Numbered from the stretch's first letter, positions 36,994-45,910 are shown. The stretch is DNA of 64,000 nt from G963663365 sp963663365 (GCA_963663365.2 CAXXIH010000008.1:186001-250000); one strand, 5' to 3'. The notes: a model not told the origin generated them from the letters alone. Numbers and translations: made by a program.

Positions 36994-38475
36994 CTAAATA
37001 GCGCCGTGACAATCGGTGCAATTGGTACCTTGCTCCACCCCCTCCATCTCCCGGGGGTGGATAAAATCCTGTTTTGCGATGGTCATCGATTCCACCGCAT
37101 CCCATCCCTCGGCCTGTCCAATAACCTCATGGCATAAGTTGCAATCATTAGAGATGGTTTTTCCATCGGAAGTTTCGTGCATATCGTCATGACAGCGGTA
37201 ACAACCCGGAAAACGAAAATGTCCACTGTGATCCGGATATTTTTCCCATGAGACCTTCCATTCCGGAAAGATATTTTCGCGGTAAAGGTCTTGGGCTTCC
37301 GCAATTGATTTTTCAAGAGCCGGGGCAAGAGCCGGATCGGCTTCGACAGCACCGGCCAAGGCCTCCTTTAATCCGCTGCCAATGGCCTCTACAGCCTCAT
37401 TTTGAGTCTCGTATTCCGCGCCTATCAAATCGACTGTCAGGGATTTTATACCCGGCAATTTGGGATCTATTTTTCCCAAATCCATCGCCCGGTCCACCGC
37501 AAACGCCGGAGAGCGATAAACATGGGATGGGCGGTTATGGCAGTCGATACAATCCATTTCCCGCAAATCTTCTTCTTTAATTTCTCCCAATTCCTGGGCG
37601 GCTTCATTCTTAAACTCTTCGACCCGGCCATCTTTGTATGTCACACGAACGTAAGGAATATCGAGACGGTCCTCATCCGTGGCAAGATATTCAACTTTAT
37701 GCAAAGAGCTGACATGCCAATGAATGCCGCCGACATGCCCATGTTCAGGGTGGCCGCCACCGACTTTCATCGAAAGCACAACCCGGTAGGGGGTATTTTC
37801 ATCATCGGAACCATAATGCGTACGGGTACGCTCAACATTGCCGGTGAATTTTTCCGGCCAATGACACTGCTCGCAGGTATCCCGAGCTGGGCGCAAATTA
37901 TGGACAGGGGTCTCAATCGGCAATGAATAGGAAGAGGTCAAAACCGCATAGACCTGCCAAGCGCCTGAGAGTTTGCTTTTTACAAACCAATCCGCCCCGG
38001 GTCCGATATGACATTTGGTGCATTGCAGGCGAGCATGGGCGGAATTCTGATACGCCACATATTCCGGGGTCATCACCTGATGGCAAAGCGTGCCACAAAA
38101 CTCGACGGATTCCGTAACATGATAGGCCCGGTAGGTTCCCAACATCGAAAGGGCCAAAAATGGAACTGTTACAGCCAGAAAAATAATGGCATACCGGCGA
38201 TGCCGGGGCTGATTGAAATCGACAATTAAAGATAGCCCGTCATCATGGTATTTCTTTCGATGCCTTGCTTCAAAAAACATACCGATGGGAACCAACAATA
38301 ATCCCATCACTAATAGGGAAGGCCCCGCAACATAAATCAGAATACCCGTATACGGATTATGAGATGGATAGAAATAATCGACGATGATCAGGAGTGCTTC
38401 AACAAACAAAAAGACACACCCAAGAACAAAGCCAAAAAAGCTGATCCAATTATTGACAAGGCTTTTTTTATTCAT
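36994..38475 (-). CDS. NapC/NirT-type membrane cytochrome c with a CX3CH haem
   Basis: 493 residues. Three N-terminal helices (WISFFGFVLGCVFLFVEALL, LIYVAGPSLLVMGLLLVPIG, AIIFLAVTVPFLALSMLG) anchor a periplasmic domain with seven haem sites: CGTLCH (three residues between the cysteines), then CTKCH, CEQCH, CIDCH, CYRCH, CNLCH and CTDCH. The segment HVTESVEFCGTLCHQVM aligns with the quinol-oxidising haem of NapC/NrfH proteins. A roughly 180-residue insertion rich in Lys, Glu and Ala separates haems 4 and 5. It should oxidise menaquinol and pass electrons to periplasmic carriers. First gene after the terminator that ends the decahaem unit. Confidence 0.9.
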   Translation of the reverse strand: MNKKSLVNNWISFFGFVLGCVFLFVEALLIIVDYFYPSHNPYTGILIYVAGPSLLVMGLLLVPIGMFFEARHRKKYHDDGLSLIVDFNQPRHRRYAIIFLAVTVPFLALSMLGTYRAYHVTESVEFCGTLCHQVMTPEYVAYQNSAHARLQCTKCHIGPGADWFVKSKLSGAWQVYAVLTSSYSLPIETPVHNLRPARDTCEQCHWPEKFTGNVERTRTHYGSDDENTPYRVVLSMKVGGGHPEHGHVGGIHWHVSSLHKVEYLATDEDRLDIPYVRVTYKDGRVEEFKNEAAQELGEIKEEDLREMDCIDCHNRPSHVYRSPAFAVDRAMDLGKIDPKLPGIKSLTVDLIGAEYETQNEAVEAIGSGLKEALAGAVEADPALAPALEKSIAEAQDLYRENIFPEWKVSWEKYPDHSGHFRFPGCYRCHDDMHETSDGKTISNDCNLCHEVIGQAEGWDAVESMTIAKQDFIHPREMEGVEQGTNCTDCHGAI

Positions 38476-38590
38476 GGCGTTACCGCCATAACGAAAAGAA
38501 TATAAACCATGTTCCTCTTCCGTCTATTTCCACGTCCCCTGGTTGGTTCCAAGCGACGGAATCGGAGTGTCCCCAGTATTATCTCATAAA

Positions 38591-38619
38591 GGGGGGCGGA
38601 ACCTGAGGAACCGCCCCCC
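38591..38619 (-). terminator. Probable terminator after the decahaem cytochrome gene
   Basis: GGGGGGCGG / CCGCCCCCC stem of 9 bp with an interrupted inner loop (two further C-G pairs possible), about 80 bases past the stop at 38702 and followed on the minus strand by TTTATGAG. The T-run is short, so termination may be partial and allow some read-through into the NapC-like gene. Confidence 0.6.
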
Positions 38620-38701
38620 AATATTCTCACATTTTTAGTGTAACGCAAACTCTCACCCCCAATCAAAGAGAGAGGCATAAGAATTTGAACCGACGACCGG
38701 A

Positions 38702-40705
38702 TTATTTGGACAGCATCCAGTCTTCAACGCCGGTGCCCGGATCAACAATGGGCTCTTGAGGCGCCAAGAACGTATCCTGCTGATGAAGATGGCTCACTGC
38801 AGAATTTCTGCCTTCACCGTGACACACCGCGCATGATTCAGCACCTTCAGGCGTTGTATTCAGGCTGGCATGAGCCATCGCATCGGCTGTATCGTGGCAC
38901 GATAAACAGGCGGCTGATGCCGGTGATGTCTTTTCAATCAGAGTATCGTCTTGCATCACTGATGTAGCGATTACACCGTCCGGCAATGGAAGCAGATGGC
39001 TGTCATTCACATGGCAAATCGAGCACTGCTTGCGGTCGCCGGGGAAGCCTATTTCGTTGTAGTTATGGACCGAACTGCGATAGCCATAAACCGTATAGTC
39101 GGTGGTAAGCTCATGACCCGTATGAATCTTGTGAATCATATCTTTGAAGTTGATGCTGACCGGAGGAAGCTGATCTTCGGGCCGTACTTCGATATCTGTG
39201 GTATTCGGATTATGGCACATCACGCAGTATTCAGTCTGGTTGCGTAGCGAGCCATGAAGAGAGAGTTTGCCGTGACAGACATTACAGGTATCCAAAGACA
39301 CAACCGTTCGCCGCGGAAGGATCGCGCTGCCATCGACGGAGAAATATTCAACATCGTTATCGGCGGCTTCGTTGAGCGATTCATCATTCACCGTAACCGA
39401 ACGGCGGGCCTCAATACCCACGGCATAGGTTCCGGCGGCATCGGCAGGCAATGTGCTTGTCAGCGTATAAACATAGACATCACCGTCTAAAGTGGCGCTG
39501 TCGGCGCTAACACTCTCACTTGCGTAGCTGCTGTAGTCCGTAGTCGGACCTGCTAGGAGGAGAGACACGCGGCTGACTTCTGCCAGCGGCACAACAGAAC
39601 CGTCGCCATTCTTAAGAGTGAAGCGGACCGTCGGGGCTTGTCCCGGCGCGCCGTTCTCAACCGAGACAACATCGGCTACGAGACCAGCCAATGAAGTGGA
39701 CTGGGTCGGTACGGTATGTGCACCTGCAACCGAAAGTCCAAACTCAACGCCTTCAGCCGGGTGGCACATTGCACACATAGAATCACTTGTGGCTGGGCCG
39801 CCGGAATGGCCCTCGCCGGTTTCCCAGTTGATGTCGTCGTGACAGGAACCGCAAGCGAAGCGTGTGGGAACAGTTTTCCAATGATCGGCTTGTGGACCGG
39901 TATGGCAAACTTCACAATCCCGGTGATCAATCGGGAACTCAACATGCGAATAATCATGAACGGAATTCCGGTAGCCGATAATCTGATAAGGAGTGCCGGC
40001 TTGGACGCTGGGCAGTTCCGCACCCATGTGGATTTTATGAATCATCACACCCATATCCACTGTATTGCCGCTATCCGGATCAGTGGACTGCGGATTGTGG
40101 CACATGATGCAAAGAACATATTCGCGGCGTCCGCCACCGTGCAATCCCAGGCCGTTGTGGCATGAGTTGCAGGTTTCCGTCGTTGAGATTTCCTTGCGAA
40201 CGGTCACGTCACTGCCATCGGGCACGAAGTGAAAAACCGGATTTGCGTAGAAGTTAAGATCATCGAGACTTCTGGCGATCTGCGCCGAGACAGTATGCGT
40301 CGCAGTAACGTCATAGTCATTAGGCAGAGGATCATTGAACGTAAATGTGAAACGATTTCCCCCGATTGAGGCATTAACACCGGAAGCGTAATTGCCTTGT
40401 AAGGCTGTTGCTCCTTCGGATGAAGAAACCTCGCGGGGCGTGTAGCACTCATAGTGCATCATCATTTTGTCGGCATTATCAATTACAATGCGCGACATAA
40501 TAAAACGGGGATCGCCGCCAAGATCATCGAGTGAAAGCGGATTGCCCTCGTCATCCGTTAGCGTATAGGTGATGACTGGCCGCAAATCATTGCCAATATC
40601 TACTGACAAGATTTTCGATTGCAATCCTTCACCCACAATCGATGCGGATGCCTGCAGTACAAAACAAATTGCGACAATTGCTGAAAGCCAAATGGACTTT
40701 CTCAT
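38702..40705 (-). CDS. OmcA/MtrC-family decahaem c-type cytochrome
   Basis: 667 residues from the ATG at 40705, picked for its GGGGG 7 bases upstream and because it opens the signal peptide MRKSIWLSAIVAICFVLQAS. Ten CXXCH motifs in two pentahaem halves, each starting with the family hallmark (TCNSCHNGLGLHGGGRREY, and TCNVCHGKLSLHGSLRNQ) followed by LCIMCHNP or YCVMCHNP. Beta domains precede each half. Unlike Shewanella MtrC/OmcA there is no lipobox, so surface attachment must differ. The C-terminus GTGVEDWMLSK is shared in pattern with another secreted protein in this window. Predicted to be the cell-surface terminal oxidoreductase. Confidence 0.93.
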   Translation of the reverse strand: MRKSIWLSAIVAICFVLQASASIVGEGLQSKILSVDIGNDLRPVITYTLTDDEGNPLSLDDLGGDPRFIMSRIVIDNADKMMMHYECYTPREVSSSEGATALQGNYASGVNASIGGNRFTFTFNDPLPNDYDVTATHTVSAQIARSLDDLNFYANPVFHFVPDGSDVTVRKEISTTETCNSCHNGLGLHGGGRREYVLCIMCHNPQSTDPDSGNTVDMGVMIHKIHMGAELPSVQAGTPYQIIGYRNSVHDYSHVEFPIDHRDCEVCHTGPQADHWKTVPTRFACGSCHDDINWETGEGHSGGPATSDSMCAMCHPAEGVEFGLSVAGAHTVPTQSTSLAGLVADVVSVENGAPGQAPTVRFTLKNGDGSVVPLAEVSRVSLLLAGPTTDYSSYASESVSADSATLDGDVYVYTLTSTLPADAAGTYAVGIEARRSVTVNDESLNEAADNDVEYFSVDGSAILPRRTVVSLDTCNVCHGKLSLHGSLRNQTEYCVMCHNPNTTDIEVRPEDQLPPVSINFKDMIHKIHTGHELTTDYTVYGYRSSVHNYNEIGFPGDRKQCSICHVNDSHLLPLPDGVIATSVMQDDTLIEKTSPASAACLSCHDTADAMAHASLNTTPEGAESCAVCHGEGRNSAVSHLHQQDTFLAPQEPIVDPGTGVEDWMLSK

Positions 40706-41324
40706 AATAGTACCCCCTAGCGTTGCGCTTAGGTTTATGGATACAAAGAGGCCATGTCCCCCTTGATCCTTCCATACATTTAGTAATATCACGGCCTATT
40801 GGGCCAAACAAGATTTTTCGATGTAAAGCAAAAAAAATATTATTCAAATCAGATATTTTTGTATCGCTGCCGAAACCATTAACTTGGTAAAATATACAAT
40901 AAATCAGACTCGTTTTATCTACAAAAAATAGAGTCTATTAAGGCTCGATGATTACAATACTGGATTAATATCTGTGATTACAGGCACACCCGCAAATTAT
41001 TCCAAATTCAAAATCGCGTATATCACTTGGAAACACGCCGGATAACACAGTTCTCAAGTTATCGAATTGAAAGCGAAACGCCTTAAATCTTGTCTAGATT
41101 GATCTAATTAGTCAAAAATGGGATTATTGATACGCAATATCAGTTTTGGAGTCACGGCGCAGCAGGTTGGACTGCGGCAAAATTGCTACTAAGAGAATAC
41201 GGAACCAAACCGGTACAGAATTTTGACCAGACTGATTTTACAATTTTCATATAGAATCATGATGTATCTCCATTGCGGCGGAAAAGAATTTGCGCAGTGG
41301 AGCACAACAATAGGAAATTGTGGC
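40706..41324. other. Long AT-rich intergenic region upstream of the cytochrome locus
   Basis: About 619 bp between the decahaem cytochrome start and the end of ybaB. It is clearly AT-richer than its surroundings and holds no convincing coding frame, tRNA or hairpin. As the only large gap ahead of the cytochrome block it is the likely site of its promoter and regulator binding. Confidence 0.45.
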
Positions 41325-41672
41325 TTATAAACCGGGCAACTGAGAGGGATCGATTCCAAGACCTGTGAAAAGCCCCCCCATCTTATCCTGCGCGGTTTGT
41401 TGCGCTGCTTCCTGAGCACGTTTCCGAGCTTCATTAACCGCAGCTACAATAAGGTCTTCAAGCATCGTCAAATCATTCGGATCAACAACGCTTGGATCGA
41501 TAGTTATCGATTTGACTTCCTGCGCTCCGCTCATTACCACAGTCACCATCCCGCCTCCCGCCGTGGCCGAGACATTGATCTTCGCAAGTTCGCTTTGCAT
41601 ATCAGCAAACTGTTGTTTCAGTTGCGTAACCTGTTTCATCATCTGGGCCATATTGCCCAATCCACCAAGCAT
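41325..41672 (-). CDS. ybaB: YbaB/EbfC-family nucleoid-associated protein
   Basis: 115 residues with the family layout: an N-terminal helix GNMAQMMKQVTQLKQQFADM, then the strands VSATAGGGMVTVVMSGAQEV and KSITIDPSVVDP, then LTMLEDLIVAAVNEARKRAQ. A DNA-binding dimer. Its ATG overlaps the dnaX stop by one base (TAATG at 41672), as in many bacteria where dnaX and ybaB are coupled. recR, the usual third gene, is not downstream here. Confidence 0.95.
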   Translation of the reverse strand: MLGGLGNMAQMMKQVTQLKQQFADMQSELAKINVSATAGGGMVTVVMSGAQEVKSITIDPSVVDPNDLTMLEDLIVAAVNEARKRAQEAAQQTAQDKMGGLFTGLGIDPSQLPGL

Positions 41673-43447
41673 TATTTCCTTTTGCCTCCTTGGTTCGTAC
41701 GGACTGCCACCACCACGCCGGGCAGCTGAGCGAGAACCTGCTTCACGGCTTCATGGTTGCGAGCGATTTGCTCTAGTTCTTCCTGCCGTGCAGGCGGAAT
41801 ATCATGAACCGGGACCTCATCCGGAGTGAGTTCATCATCTAATTTGGCTTCCAAACAAAAAGTCTCGCCCACAAGTTTTTGCAGATTCTGAATGATCCGC
41901 TCCTGGTATTCCGCATTCTGTAATGGAACCAACAATTTGCGAAAAACCCGCGGCACTGAGACAACAATACGGTTTTCTATAATCTTAACCGGCTTGGCGA
42001 CGCTGATAGCGCTTTCGAGAAGCGGTGGTAATTCAACGCCATTGTCCAAAATTTGAGGCCAAGCCGCGATTATGCGCTCCAATTTAGAAGTTGGCTGAAC
42101 CATCTTGGATTCGTCGCCGGGAACAGGCAGCGAAACCACTTTATCATCAGAAAATGCCGGTCCCTCTGCATGGTCGCCAGCTGCCTTGGGCAGTGTTTGG
42201 ACCGGCGCTGAAAGTTGCGGCGTTGAAGCGGCTGGACCAACTGTCGTGGGAGTCCGGTTGCTTTGCGTGCCTGAGGGAGGAGGAGGCGCGCCACCGAGTT
42301 TGGCCAAAATATCCGCCAAAGCCACGGTCTCTCCCAATTTCGCGGCCTTTAGGCAAGCAACTTCAAGTACAAGCCGCGCTTCTGCGGAATAGCGCATTCG
42401 GTCTTCCGCCTCGACCAAAACCTCTAAAACCATAAGCAACCGTTCGACGCCAACGTCTTCAACCGATGCTCTCAGTTCATTAAGGACATCTTCAGGCAAA
42501 TCAACCAGTTCTTCTCCGCCAGTGATTTTGACAACAAGCAGGTGCCGCAAAAACGCCGTCAGCTCGGCCAAAATGCGCACGGGCTCACGTCCCCGGTCCA
42601 CCAAGGCGCCAATGGTCTTCACAACAGCAGGAAGATCGCCTTGCCACAACGCCCCAGCCAATACCTCAAGAGCGTCAAGGTCGACGACACCTAGTAAATC
42701 TTCCACTTCAGTGGCTTGGAGGTTCTCCCCCGCAAAGGCAATGATCTGATCCAAAGCGACCAGAGCATCCCGTAATCCACCATTGGCGGTTCGTGCAACA
42801 TGATACAGAACGCGTTCTTTATCCTTTTCCGAAGCAAAAGAAATCCCGCCTTCGGCTTCCAAAACCTCTTTTAAGCGGTCAACAACAATCTTTGCGGGAA
42901 TACGCCGCATTTGAAATCGCTGGCAGCGCGAGCGAATTGTCTCAGGAACTTTATGGAGTTCAGTTGTGGCCAGAATGAATGTGGAATGGGTAGGCGGCTC
43001 CTCCAGCGTCTTGAGGAGCGCATTAAAAGCATGCGCGGTAAGCATGTGGACTTCATCGATGATGTAGACCTTTTTCTTGCCTATCGAAGGCGAGAACCGG
43101 ACATTCTCACGGAGGTCCTCAATCTCTTCGACTCCGCGGTTGCTGGCCGCATCCATTTCTAAAATATCGGGGTGAGTACCGTTGGCAATCGCCCGGCATT
43201 GAGGGCATTTGCCACATGGTTCCACACCATTGGGCTGCTCGCAGTTGAGCGCTTTGGCCAGCACGCGAGCCATTGTCGTCTTTCCTGTCCCGCGCGGTCC
43301 GGAAAAAAGATAGGCGTTAGCCACACGTCCCAATTCCAGTCCATGGGCCAAAGTGCGGCTGACATGGTCCTGTGCGAGCACATCTGAAAAGCGTCCGGGC
43401 CGATGTTTAATTGCCGAAGAAACAAAACGGGATGATGCCTGAGCCAT
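41672..43447 (-). CDS. dnaX: DNA polymerase III subunit gamma/tau
   Basis: 591-residue clamp-loader ATPase. FSDVLAQDHVSRTLAHGLE, Walker A FSGPRGTGKTTMARVLA, the zinc-binding cluster C-(8)-C-(2)-C-(2)-C in CEQPNGVEPCGKCPQC, Walker B VYIIDEVHML, and the SRC sensor PETIRSRCQRFQMRR. Residues of about 385-450 are a Pro/Ser-rich linker, and a C-terminal domain follows. The SRP RNA gene sits just upstream on the same strand and ybaB just downstream, a conserved arrangement. Confidence 0.97.
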   Translation of the reverse strand: MAQASSRFVSSAIKHRPGRFSDVLAQDHVSRTLAHGLELGRVANAYLFSGPRGTGKTTMARVLAKALNCEQPNGVEPCGKCPQCRAIANGTHPDILEMDAASNRGVEEIEDLRENVRFSPSIGKKKVYIIDEVHMLTAHAFNALLKTLEEPPTHSTFILATTELHKVPETIRSRCQRFQMRRIPAKIVVDRLKEVLEAEGGISFASEKDKERVLYHVARTANGGLRDALVALDQIIAFAGENLQATEVEDLLGVVDLDALEVLAGALWQGDLPAVVKTIGALVDRGREPVRILAELTAFLRHLLVVKITGGEELVDLPEDVLNELRASVEDVGVERLLMVLEVLVEAEDRMRYSAEARLVLEVACLKAAKLGETVALADILAKLGGAPPPPSGTQSNRTPTTVGPAASTPQLSAPVQTLPKAAGDHAEGPAFSDDKVVSLPVPGDESKMVQPTSKLERIIAAWPQILDNGVELPPLLESAISVAKPVKIIENRIVVSVPRVFRKLLVPLQNAEYQERIIQNLQKLVGETFCLEAKLDDELTPDEVPVHDIPPARQEELEQIARNHEAVKQVLAQLPGVVVAVRTNQGGKRK

Positions 43448-43510
43448 ATCACTAAATCACTTAAAAGGTGTTTCGCTACTGTACCATGCAGGCCCGGCTT
43501 AAGAATGTCC

Positions 43511-43638
43511 GGTGTGCAGGGTAGAGAGCCCGTGGAGCCTGTGCACACGTCTGAGTTCGCATGCCGCTGCTTCCTTTCGGACCTGACGGGGTTAGCAACC
43601 AGACATTGCTAGGACACGAACCCTCTACTCTGCACACC
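43511..43638 (-). ncRNA. ffs: Signal recognition particle RNA (4.5S/small SRP RNA)
   Basis: About 128 nt. The minus strand carries the SRP54-binding domain core GTCAGGTCCGAAAGGAAGCA with the GAAA-type apical tetraloop region and asymmetric loop. The two ends pair (GGTGTGCAGAGTAGAGG with the complementary CTCTACCCTGCACACC region), giving the long hairpin of a domain IV-type bacterial SRP RNA. It lies 64 bp upstream of dnaX, as in Bacillus-type scr-dnaX loci. Exact ends are set from the terminal pairing and may be off by a few bases. Confidence 0.92.
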
Positions 43639-43680
43639 AAACCTTTCGGTTAAGCGTGCATCTCAAAACAGACCGAGATT

Positions 43681-44289
43681 TCAATCACTTTCCGGCAGAA
43701 CTTGATCGGCCGGGATTTCCTTAAGATAGGCACGGCGAAGATGAACCGGCTCAACCGGCGAGGACATTGCACCGTCACCACCCCTTTTTGTCTTAACACT
43801 TACAATTTTGTCCACTGTATCCAGGCCGTCCACAACAAAGCCGAATGCTGTGTATTGGTTATCGAGGTGCGGTGCGTCGGCAACACAGATGAAAAATTGC
43901 GACCCGGCGCTGTTGGGTGCTTGGCCGCGCGCCATGGATAAAATCCCCCGGACGTGCTTGGTATCATTGAATTCGGCCGGAATTTTGTAGCCGGGATCGC
44001 CGGTGCCATACAGGGCTTCATTTTCGGTCTTGGTGTTGGGGCAGCCGCCCTGAATCATGAAGCCGGGGATGACGCGATGAAATTTGGTCCCGTCATAAAA
44101 TCCTTCCCGGACCAACTTTTTAAAATTCTCGACATGCCCAGGGGCCTTTTCGGAAATAAAGCCCAGCGTGATGTCTCCCATGTCGGTTTCCAGTACGGCA
44201 ACTTCTTTCATCGATCCTTCACACCCCATAAACAGTGCGGCAACACCAAGAAATGCAAGTCCAAGAACAAGTATTCTCAATTGCTTCAC
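43681..44289 (-). CDS. Cyclophilin-type peptidyl-prolyl isomerase lipoprotein
   Basis: 202 residues from a GTG start with GAGG 7 bases upstream. Lipoprotein signal LGVAALFMGC, then a cyclophilin domain: APGHVENFKKLVREGFYDGT, KFHRVIPGFMIQGGCPN, ILSMARGQAPNSAGSQFFIC, YTAFGFVVDGLDTVDKI. The catalytic Arg (FHRVIPGF) and Gln/Phe positions are present. It folds exported proteins in the periplasm. Monocistronic, upstream of the SRP RNA on the same strand. Confidence 0.95.
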   Translation of the reverse strand: MKQLRILVLGLAFLGVAALFMGCEGSMKEVAVLETDMGDITLGFISEKAPGHVENFKKLVREGFYDGTKFHRVIPGFMIQGGCPNTKTENEALYGTGDPGYKIPAEFNDTKHVRGILSMARGQAPNSAGSQFFICVADAPHLDNQYTAFGFVVDGLDTVDKIVSVKTKRGGDGAMSSPVEPVHLRRAYLKEIPADQVLPESD

Positions 44290-44467
44290 GGTTTGGCCTC
44301 TTCCTTATCTAAGAATTTACCGGCATTTAGCCGCGGCTATCGGCATCGCAGGTAACTACGATACCAGGTGCCCGAGTGTAGCAACCCCATCCCTGTGGGC
44401 AACAGATACTCTAGAACCCAGCAGCGTGTTTCCTTGACACATTGTTGGCCCGTCTTAGGCTCCGCAT

Positions 44468-44965
44468 ATGTCATCGATAGCAGAACATATTAACATCCGG
44501 CGAGGACGGAACTCCGACCTTGATGCAGTAACCCAGCTTTGGCGAAGCATGATGGAGATGCATTGCGAGCTGGACAACCGTTTTGAGGTAGCGGTCGGCA
44601 GTGACGAGGCCTATCGAGCCTATCTGCAGACAATCCTCGATTCTTTTGACTATGGTCTTTTTGTAGCCGAGTTGAATAACGAGGTGATCGGCTATTGCAT
44701 TGGCATGATTTTAACGAATCCGGCCGTTTTCGCCCTGCAACGCTATGGTTTTATTTCTGAGTGTATGGTGGCCGAAAAATACCAACGCGATGGAGTTGGA
44801 CATAAGATTTGGGATCATGTAAGGCGGTGGTTTAAGCGCCGGGGCATGACAGTTATCCAGCTCAATGTTACTCCGCGTAATAAGAAAGGATATCGTTTCT
44901 GGCAAAAAGTCGGGTGCACCGAATTTCTTCATATTATGTGGCACGATATCCCTGAAAGACTTTGA
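44468..44965 (+). CDS. GNAT-family N-acetyltransferase
   Basis: 165 residues with the GNAT acetyl-CoA site in VAEKYQRDGVGHKIWDHVRR and the following strand/helix GMTVIQLNVTPRNKKGYRFW, then the typical ending QKVGCTEFLHIMW. N-terminal RRGRNSDLDAVTQLWRSMM matches the start of the fold. Acceptor unknown. 51 bp before the UbiA-type gene. Confidence 0.92.
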   Translation: MSSIAEHINIRRGRNSDLDAVTQLWRSMMEMHCELDNRFEVAVGSDEAYRAYLQTILDSFDYGLFVAELNNEVIGYCIGMILTNPAVFALQRYGFISECMVAEKYQRDGVGHKIWDHVRRWFKRRGMTVIQLNVTPRNKKGYRFWQKVGCTEFLHIMWHDIPERL

Positions 44966-45016
44966 TCCAAGGCGGCTTGACTACGATTGCGAAATTTGTC
45001 CCCCTGTGAGAATTAA

Positions 45017-45910
45017 ATGAGTGTGAGTGGACCAACGAGAATTTTAGGCGCCCTGCTGGAGGCCTGCCGCCCCAAACAATGGATCAAAAACGGCTTTGTT
45101 CTGGCCCCCCTGATATTCAGCGGCCATCTCGGCGATTGGGGAAGTCTATGGAAAGGCTGTCTGGCCTTTTTGCTTTTTTGCGCCTATTCATCCTCGGTTT
45201 ACCTGTTAAATGACATTGCCGACATAGAGCGAGACCGCCTGCACCCCAAAAAGCGGAACCGTCCGATTGCCTCAGGGCGCCTTTCAGTACATATAGCCGG
45301 ACTCTCAAGCGCAATTATGGTCGTGGCAGCCCTGCTGATTTCGCTTTTCTTGGATTTTAGATTCAGCATGGTCGGCTTGGGCTATCTCATTTTGAATATT
45401 GCCTACTCCTGGAGGCTCAAGACGATCGTTATTTTGGACGGTTTGTCGATTGCAACTGGCTTTGTATTAAGAGCTTACGGAGGTGCAGCGGCCATTGGTG
45501 AATCCAACAGCGATTGGCTCTACCTGTGTACCGTACTTCTTTCTCTATTTTTGGCTTTCTCAAAACGGAGGCATGAAGCCTCTTTGCTGGAGGATAATGC
45601 CGCAAGCCACCGGCGTATTCTGGCCGATTATCCCCTGCCCTTTTTGGATCAAATCATCGCAGCCGTTACGGGTGCGACAATTGTTTGTTACTCCCTCTAC
45701 ACACTCGATGCTGACACAATCGCACATTTCGGAAATGATAACCTGCGATTTACAATTCCTTTCGTGTTGTATGGGATTCTCCGTTACCTTTTTTTGGTCT
45801 ATCGGTGCGAGGAGGGAGGCAATCCAACCGAGCTGGTGCTTACCGACCGGCCGCTCAGATTCGCCATTATTGGCTGGCTTATCGTGGCGGGGATTGCCAT
45901 TTACGGATAG
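45017..45910 (+). CDS. UbiA-family prenyltransferase, decaprenyl-phosphate phosphoribosyltransferase-like
   Basis: 297-residue integral membrane protein with about eight or nine helices. The first Asp-rich motif is YLLNDIADIERDRLHPKKRN and the N-terminus ACRPKQWIKNGFVLAPLIF is characteristic of the subgroup that includes mycobacterial Rv3806c (5-phosphoribosyl-1-diphosphate:polyprenyl-phosphate transferase). Second motif region: RRHEASLLEDNAASHRRIL. By that likeness it may make a polyprenyl-phosphate-pentose for cell-surface glycans; in PVC and proteobacterial genomes the exact role is open. Confidence 0.85.
   Translation: MSVSGPTRILGALLEACRPKQWIKNGFVLAPLIFSGHLGDWGSLWKGCLAFLLFCAYSSSVYLLNDIADIERDRLHPKKRNRPIASGRLSVHIAGLSSAIMVVAALLISLFLDFRFSMVGLGYLILNIAYSWRLKTIVILDGLSIATGFVLRAYGGAAAIGESNSDWLYLCTVLLSLFLAFSKRRHEASLLEDNAASHRRILADYPLPFLDQIIAAVTGATIVCYSLYTLDADTIAHFGNDNLRFTIPFVLYGILRYLFLVYRCEEGGNPTELVLTDRPLRFAIIGWLIVAGIAIYG

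Noticed and set aside
36994..38475. NrfA/NrfH-type nitrite reductase system
   Set aside because: No catalytic NrfA (CXXCK haem) is encoded; the neighbours are a porin and multihaem conduit proteins.
38670..38700. Possible tRNA 3' half on the minus strand (GGTTCAAATTC resembles a T-loop)
   Set aside because: The flanking bases do not form a T-stem, and no anticodon arm or acceptor stem is found in the neighbourhood.
41189..41434. Minus-strand frame of 81 codons overlapping the end of ybaB
   Set aside because: It overlaps a well-supported gene in another frame and has an unlikely composition.
43159..43548. Minus-strand frame of 129 codons across the start of dnaX and part of the SRP RNA
   Set aside because: It is out of frame with dnaX and runs into a structural RNA gene; a chance reading.
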